Shown here: one piece after another, positions 60,191 to 64,000 of the stretch
Layout of the letters: each line of letters opens with the position of its first letter
Numbering within the stretch: the first letter of the stretch is position 1
DNA from: Halogeometricum sp. S3BR5-2
Lineage (GTDB): Archaea; Halobacteriota; Halobacteria; Halobacteriales; Haloferacaceae
DNA length: 64,000 nucleotides
Assembly (NCBI RefSeq): GCF_031624635.1
Contig: NZ_JAMQOQ010000006.1
Location: 248,001-312,000, forward strand
Direction: 5' to 3'
Notes under the pieces: model-generated
What the model was told of the DNA's origin: nothing
The model's database searches: none
The model's input: the letters and a program-made list of their open reading frames with translations, nothing else
Program-made: the position numbers and the translations under genes

Positions 60191-60766
60191 ATGGCACCAA
60201 ACACGGACGATAACGACCGTACAGAAGCACCAAGAATTCTTGTTGACACTAGTCGTCGGTTCGCCACTACTTCAGAACGCGTTGAAGCAGATGCAAAAGC
60301 AGTTGTATCACATATCCTGCATGAAACTGGTTATCTTCCCAACAACGATAAGATATTAGTAGATGGCGATTACGACAAAATGTCGGATTTGCGCTATACA
60401 GTCGGGTACGGACAATATGCTGTAGACGCTATAGATAATGCTATCACCCAAATCCGAGAGGAGATTCAGAGCGATATTAAAATTTCAGTGAAAAGCGGTC
60501 TTGAGGAATATCTAACTCACCTACGATACTCAAATCAATATGATAGGATGTCGGGGGAACTTCCCTCGGCGTCTGAGTATGACCTTGAAAGGCAAGATAT
60601 GGTCCGAATGTCAGATGAGGAGCTCACTGAGGTTATCCGTCAGAAGCTCTCTGACGAGACGAGTCAGAAGCTCTCTGACGAGACGATTGACATTATGCGG
60701 ACGACTCCACATCTCGTTAGGGTGCTGGTAGTGAGTGAAGACGAGTACGAACGAGCGTTTCTCTGA
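60191..60766 (+). CDS. Accessory protein of unknown function with internal duplication
   Basis: 191 residues, starting MAPNTDDNDRTEAPRILVDTSR. The middle is alpha-beta (NDKILVDGDYDKMSDLRYTVGYGQYAVDAIDNAITQIREEI). Near residues 150-166 the sequence QKLSDETS is repeated as QKLSDET because of an exact 24-base tandem duplication (60639-60662 and 60663-60686). No family is recognised. I prefer the ATG at 60191 over the in-frame TTG nine bases upstream, because of TATA-to-start spacing. Confidence 0.65.
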   Translation: MAPNTDDNDRTEAPRILVDTSRRFATTSERVEADAKAVVSHILHETGYLPNNDKILVDGDYDKMSDLRYTVGYGQYAVDAIDNAITQIREEIQSDIKISVKSGLEEYLTHLRYSNQYDRMSGELPSASEYDLERQDMVRMSDEELTEVIRQKLSDETSQKLSDETIDIMRTTPHLVRVLVVSEDEYERAFL

Positions 60767-60783
60767 GCCGGTTGCACGATGAT

Positions 60784-60800
60784 TCGGGTTCGAGTCCCGA
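60784..60800 (+). repeat. Isolated tRNA T-arm-like sequence
   Basis: TCGGGTTCGAGTCCCGA is a perfect T-arm: a 5-bp stem and a 7-base TTCGAGT loop. It is followed by TTCAGGA as a possible 3' acceptor strand, but no matching 5' half lies upstream. It could be the 3' part of a tRNA gene carried by an integrated element. Confidence 0.35.
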
Positions 60801-60860
60801 TTCAGGATTCCGACTGACCTCCGCCCAGTCTCAAAATCCAAACGGGAGGTGCTAAAACAC

Positions 60861-61106
60861 ATGAAACAAAACACAGAACAAGCACAGGAAGAACAGACAG
60901 ACAGCGTCTGGCTCGTCCTTGGTGAATACGACATCCTTGGAATCTACATTGAGGAGACCGAAGCAGAGCATCTCGCTGACGAGCGTCGCGGGGCCTATGG
61001 CACCGACGTTGACGTTGTTCCCTTCGCGGTTGGTGAGACCCGGGGATATTCAATTTCGATGCGCGACTGGCTCGACAACGTCCTAAACACAGGTGACGCA
61101 CAATGA
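60861..61106 (+). CDS. Small accessory protein, unrecognised
   Basis: 81 residues from ATG 60861 (a GTG at 60849 is also possible). VWLVLGEYDILGIYIEETEAEHLADERRGAYGTDVDVVPFAVGETRGYSISMRDWLDNVL has a small alpha-beta character. The end overlaps the start of a zinc-ribbon gene by 4 bases. No motif is recognised. Confidence 0.6.
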   Translation: MKQNTEQAQEEQTDSVWLVLGEYDILGIYIEETEAEHLADERRGAYGTDVDVVPFAVGETRGYSISMRDWLDNVLNTGDAQ

Positions 61107-61285
61107 ACAACGAGACTTGGGAGGGAACTATCCCTGCCCCGGAAGCGAGTAATTGCCCCAAGTGCGGTCAGCAGTTGGTCCGCGACTGCGCTGGGATTGT
61201 CTGCGATTATTGCTGGCGGGTCGCCAAGAGAGAGTTTGAGGACGAGGACAATGAGTTACGAGGAGATGACGGTGATGAAGACTGA
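61103..61285 (+). CDS. Small zinc-ribbon protein
   Basis: 60 residues with NCPKCGQQLVRDCAGIVCDYCWRV, a zinc ribbon of two CxxC pairs (plus an extra Cys), and an acidic C-terminal tail. Start overlaps the stop of the preceding gene (ATGA). Zinc-ribbon single-domain proteins in accessory DNA often bind nucleic acids or partner subunits; no specific function can be assigned. Confidence 0.65.
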   Translation: MNNETWEGTIPAPEASNCPKCGQQLVRDCAGIVCDYCWRVAKREFEDEDNELRGDDGDED

Positions 61286-61464
61286 GTTAGTGCATAGGCT
61301 GCGACTCGTGAAAACCGGATTCGTGAATTCTTAGCCTCTGGAAAGACGGAGAGACAGAGCTTCGATTTTCTTCAAAATGGTTTCTTCATAACATATATGT
61401 CACTACCTCTGAAAGGGTGAGGATATGCGTTCAACTTGCGGAATCTACTCCATGGGGGAATTCG

Positions 61465-64000
61465 ATGACTGAGGGCGTCATCGCCGACTATGTCACTCCT
61501 AGTGAAGAGATTCAAGCGTCTGATGGGAGAATAGACCCGGCTGGTCTACTTGACGAGGTTTCGCTCTACAACCTCTACGACGAACGCGACTCACCAGAGC
61601 AAGACGCAGAACGAATCCTTGACATCACTTACCCAACAAAAACTCTCACTGCAATTATCAAGAATACCGCTCGTAAGCTCAGCGGGAATGTAGATTTTGC
61701 TGAAGGAGGTCAAATCGTCGGTGGTGAGTACGGGAGTGGGAAGAGTCACATCGAACTCGTCGTCTATCACCTCTTTAACTCACCAGACATTGGTCAGCAG
61801 TGGCTTGACCAACGCGGAATTGACGTGGAGCTTCCGAGTGAGACGCGAACAGCGGCGCTCCAGATGTTCAATCTGGACAAGAACTACGACCGACTGTCAG
61901 AAGCAGTGGGCGATTATCTTGGTATCGACGAATGGGCCGATGGTGCCGACCTCCCGCAAGTTCACGAGATAAGGAACACGCTCGAAGATAAACCAACGCT
62001 CGTCCTCATTGACGAGCTTGAGCGTTGGTTCGGGATGGCCAGCCGTACCGAATACGAAGAGGATAACCTCGCGTTCCTCCAGAACCTGCTCGAAGCGGCT
62101 GGGCGTGACGATACTCCTCTGAGCGTCTTCGTCTCACTCCTCTACAAGGACGAAGAGATACAGGCGATTACTCAGCGAACGAATCCGTTCACACACGACC
62201 TCTCGTCCCGGCGTGACGAGAAAATCGACTTCATCCTCCACCGTCTCATTGGTTCTGTTGACGACGCGAACGGGGTCTCTGCTCTGGCGAAGGAGTACAC
62301 TGACGTGTACCGTCAGAACGACCAGATACAACTTGACGACTACCACGATATGCAGGAGCGTATTGAGCGCTACTATCCATTCCATCCGCTCTTGCTGAAT
62401 CTCCTCATGGAGAAGTACTCTGAACAGCGAATCAGTTCGGACGCACGTGGGCTCCTCCGCTTCCTGACCGAAATTCTTCGAGACAACTTCTCCGAGGTGG
62501 ATTTCATTCTCTCCGGGGACGTAGACGTATTCGCTTACACCGACCGCTTCCAATACATCGACAGTGAGTTAGTCGGGAAGTACGTCAACGACTACCACCG
62601 ACTCCAGAAGCCCGACGGAACGTTCAACGAATTCCACGAGGAACTACTCAACATCGTTCTGCTCCACAGTCTCGCGCGTGGGGGCGAGGAAGGCGCGAAC
62701 AAGCGTCAGATGCTGATGGGTACGATGAGGAAGGGAGTCAATGCTCATCGAATCATCCAAATATTCACTGAGGAGGTCTACGGCCATGCGTGGCACGTAC
62801 ATCGTATCAACGGCGAGTACGCCTTCGACGTAGACGAGAATCCTGCGGCGCGAATCGAGAAGAAGGCTCAGGACATCCACAAACACACCGCAATTCACCG
62901 TGTCGAGTCTCTCGTCCGCGAAGACCTCTTTGAAGGCCACAATAATGTCCACATCCTCGACCCAGTCAATACTGAGCAGGACATCCCCGATAACAAGGCA
63001 CTGAAGATTGTCGTCTCACTCGGCGCGAAGCGGAGCTACGACGAAGACTTCGAGGAACTCACGACGGGTCAAAGTCGGGAATTTAACAACACCCTCGTCC
63101 TCGTCACGCCTGAGAAGCGGTCGAGTGTTGATACCAACACTGGCATCATCGAACTCGCGCGGAAGGTTGTTGCTGGAGAACAGCTCACGCGCGAGGAAGA
63201 CGTTCTCCCCGAGGGCTTCGACGAGATTGACGAGCAGAACTACCAGAGTCTCCGTGACCGGGTCCGTGACAAGTATGGGACCGTCCACACGTCAACGGAG
63301 CGGGGCCTGTTCCCGCAAGACCTTCCGACCGGAGGCAACATCGACTTCTACGCGGCGACAGTCGAGGTCGTCAAGCCGGACAGCAGTCAGCTTCGCTCGG
63401 AAGTCAAAAACGTCGTTAAGCAGGCAGGAGCCAAAGGAATCCAGTACGAACACCTCAAGAACGACTTCTACCGCAATACGGATTTCACGACGCTGACCAG
63501 TGAAGATGGACTCGAAGACGCCATCGACTCGCTCTGTCGTGACGGAGTCATCCAAGTCGGTAACTACTTCGAGAAGCGGGTCGGGAGCCTTGGGAGCGAT
63601 ACGACTCTCCTCCACGAGCAGTACATCGAAGAGGAGGATGACGACGAAGACGAGTCGGCTATCACTATCGACACGACCAGCATATCCTCTACGTCTCCGA
63701 AGGGTACTAACGGAGGAACTACGTCGACTGGTGCGACAACCAAGCCCGATACAGAAACGGAAGAGAAAGAGAAGGACGAGGCATCAGCCGCGTTTGAGTG
63801 TCCACAGTGCGGTACCGAGTTAGAAGGCTCAGAGTGTAGCGAGTGCGGCTTCGAATTCAGCGCGAGCGACGTTCGTGAAGGGAAAGTCTCGGTTGACGGC
63901 CTGAACACGGAGGATATGCTCGATGCGTTCGGTATCGAGGAAGAGAGTGGGCCGACGATTCGTCCCCACCCGATTATGGGGACGCTGGACGCCGACAACA
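61465..64000 (+). CDS. DUF499/BrxC-like ATPase, 3' end beyond window
   Basis: The frame is open from ATG 61465 to the window edge (845 codons visible). Walker A VGGEYGSGKSH lies at about residues 85-95, Walker B LVLIDELERW at 179-188, and a zinc ribbon (Cys779, Cys782, Cys791, Cys794) follows an acidic linker. GEYGSGKSH and YHxF belong to the DUF499 / BrxC-type AAA-like ATPases of phage-defence loci such as BREX and the helicase-methylase-ATPase (Hma) systems. Partner genes would lie to the right. Base composition is less GC-rich than the core genes. Confidence 0.82.
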   Translation, partial: MTEGVIADYVTPSEEIQASDGRIDPAGLLDEVSLYNLYDERDSPEQDAERILDITYPTKTLTAIIKNTARKLSGNVDFAEGGQIVGGEYGSGKSHIELVVYHLFNSPDIGQQWLDQRGIDVELPSETRTAALQMFNLDKNYDRLSEAVGDYLGIDEWADGADLPQVHEIRNTLEDKPTLVLIDELERWFGMASRTEYEEDNLAFLQNLLEAAGRDDTPLSVFVSLLYKDEEIQAITQRTNPFTHDLSSRRDEKIDFILHRLIGSVDDANGVSALAKEYTDVYRQNDQIQLDDYHDMQERIERYYPFHPLLLNLLMEKYSEQRISSDARGLLRFLTEILRDNFSEVDFILSGDVDVFAYTDRFQYIDSELVGKYVNDYHRLQKPDGTFNEFHEELLNIVLLHSLARGGEEGANKRQMLMGTMRKGVNAHRIIQIFTEEVYGHAWHVHRINGEYAFDVDENPAARIEKKAQDIHKHTAIHRVESLVREDLFEGHNNVHILDPVNTEQDIPDNKALKIVVSLGAKRSYDEDFEELTTGQSREFNNTLVLVTPEKRSSVDTNTGIIELARKVVAGEQLTREEDVLPEGFDEIDEQNYQSLRDRVRDKYGTVHTSTERGLFPQDLPTGGNIDFYAATVEVVKPDSSQLRSEVKNVVKQAGAKGIQYEHLKNDFYRNTDFTTLTSEDGLEDAIDSLCRDGVIQVGNYFEKRVGSLGSDTTLLHEQYIEEEDDDEDESAITIDTTSISSTSPKGTNGGTTSTGATTKPDTETEEKEKDEASAAFECPQCGTELEGSECSECGFEFSASDVREGKVSVDGLNTEDMLDAFGIEEESGPTIRPHPIMGTLDADN

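Noticed and set aside
51419-64000. Search for an integrase or transposase gene in the accessory region
   Set aside because: None of the genes shows tyrosine or serine recombinase or DDE transposase motifs; the integrase may be outside the window or lost.

Overview
The window is chromosomal DNA from a halophilic archaeon. Signs of this are high GC, strongly acidic proteins, a split A-type ATP synthase operon (I/H and K-E-C-F-A-B-D), the archaeal proteins TiaS, CarS, RbkR, aRF1 and RPA/RPAP, and many promoters whose TATA box lies about 25 bases before the ATG (leaderless mRNAs). From memory, gene order from rpa3 through etf and atp to prf1, argS and rbkR resembles Haloferax volcanii, so a member of Haloferacales is likely. 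The genus is not determined.

Layout. 1-13.6 kb: a HerA-like ATPase (cut by the window edge), tRNA modification (tiaS), regulators, a glutaredoxin, an arylsulfotransferase-like envelope protein, a nucleobase permease next to gfcR and pyrE, the lipid enzyme carS, proline dehydrogenase, RidA, ilvE and an epimerase. 13.6-23.4 kb: riboflavin genes (ribB-rbkR), argS, a MinD-type ATPase with a long acidic tail, release factor prf1 and several regulators. 23.6-33.2 kb: the A-type ATP synthase genes, interrupted by a 658-base gap between atpI and atpK. 33.3-42.2 kb: a quinone-type methyltransferase, pilin-like and exported proteins, etfBA, a K+ channel-like RCK protein and a prenyl diphosphate synthase. 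42.3-51.2 kb: DUF373, a radical SAM protein, TRAM, Tfx, a sugar nucleotidyltransferase, rpa3-rpap3 and a ribbon-helix-helix protein. Then comes tRNA-His (51345-51418).

From tRNA-His to the right edge the character changes sharply. The DNA is visibly richer in A/T, genes are short and mostly unrecognised, and regulatory repeats are dense. This is accessory DNA, probably integrated at or next to tRNA-His. It holds three tandem paralogous small genes, two further small genes, a 714-residue fusion of a phospholipase-D-type nuclease domain with a P-loop ATPase, a leftward cassette of two membrane proteins and a lipoprotein separated by one repeated intergenic sequence, an origin-like or regulatory region, a HicB-like and MNT-like gene pair, a MITE-like palindromic element, an operator-bearing divergent promoter, and the first 845 codons of a DUF499/BrxC-like ATPase at the edge. 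That last gene suggests a phage-defence locus continuing beyond the window. No integrase is present.

The most unusual structure in the core region is a small hairpin element (TTTGGTCCAG, hairpin, AAAGGTGG) found three times. In two of these (after etfA and after the radical SAM gene) the last 10-12 codons and stop codon of the gene are repeated exactly on the far side of the element.
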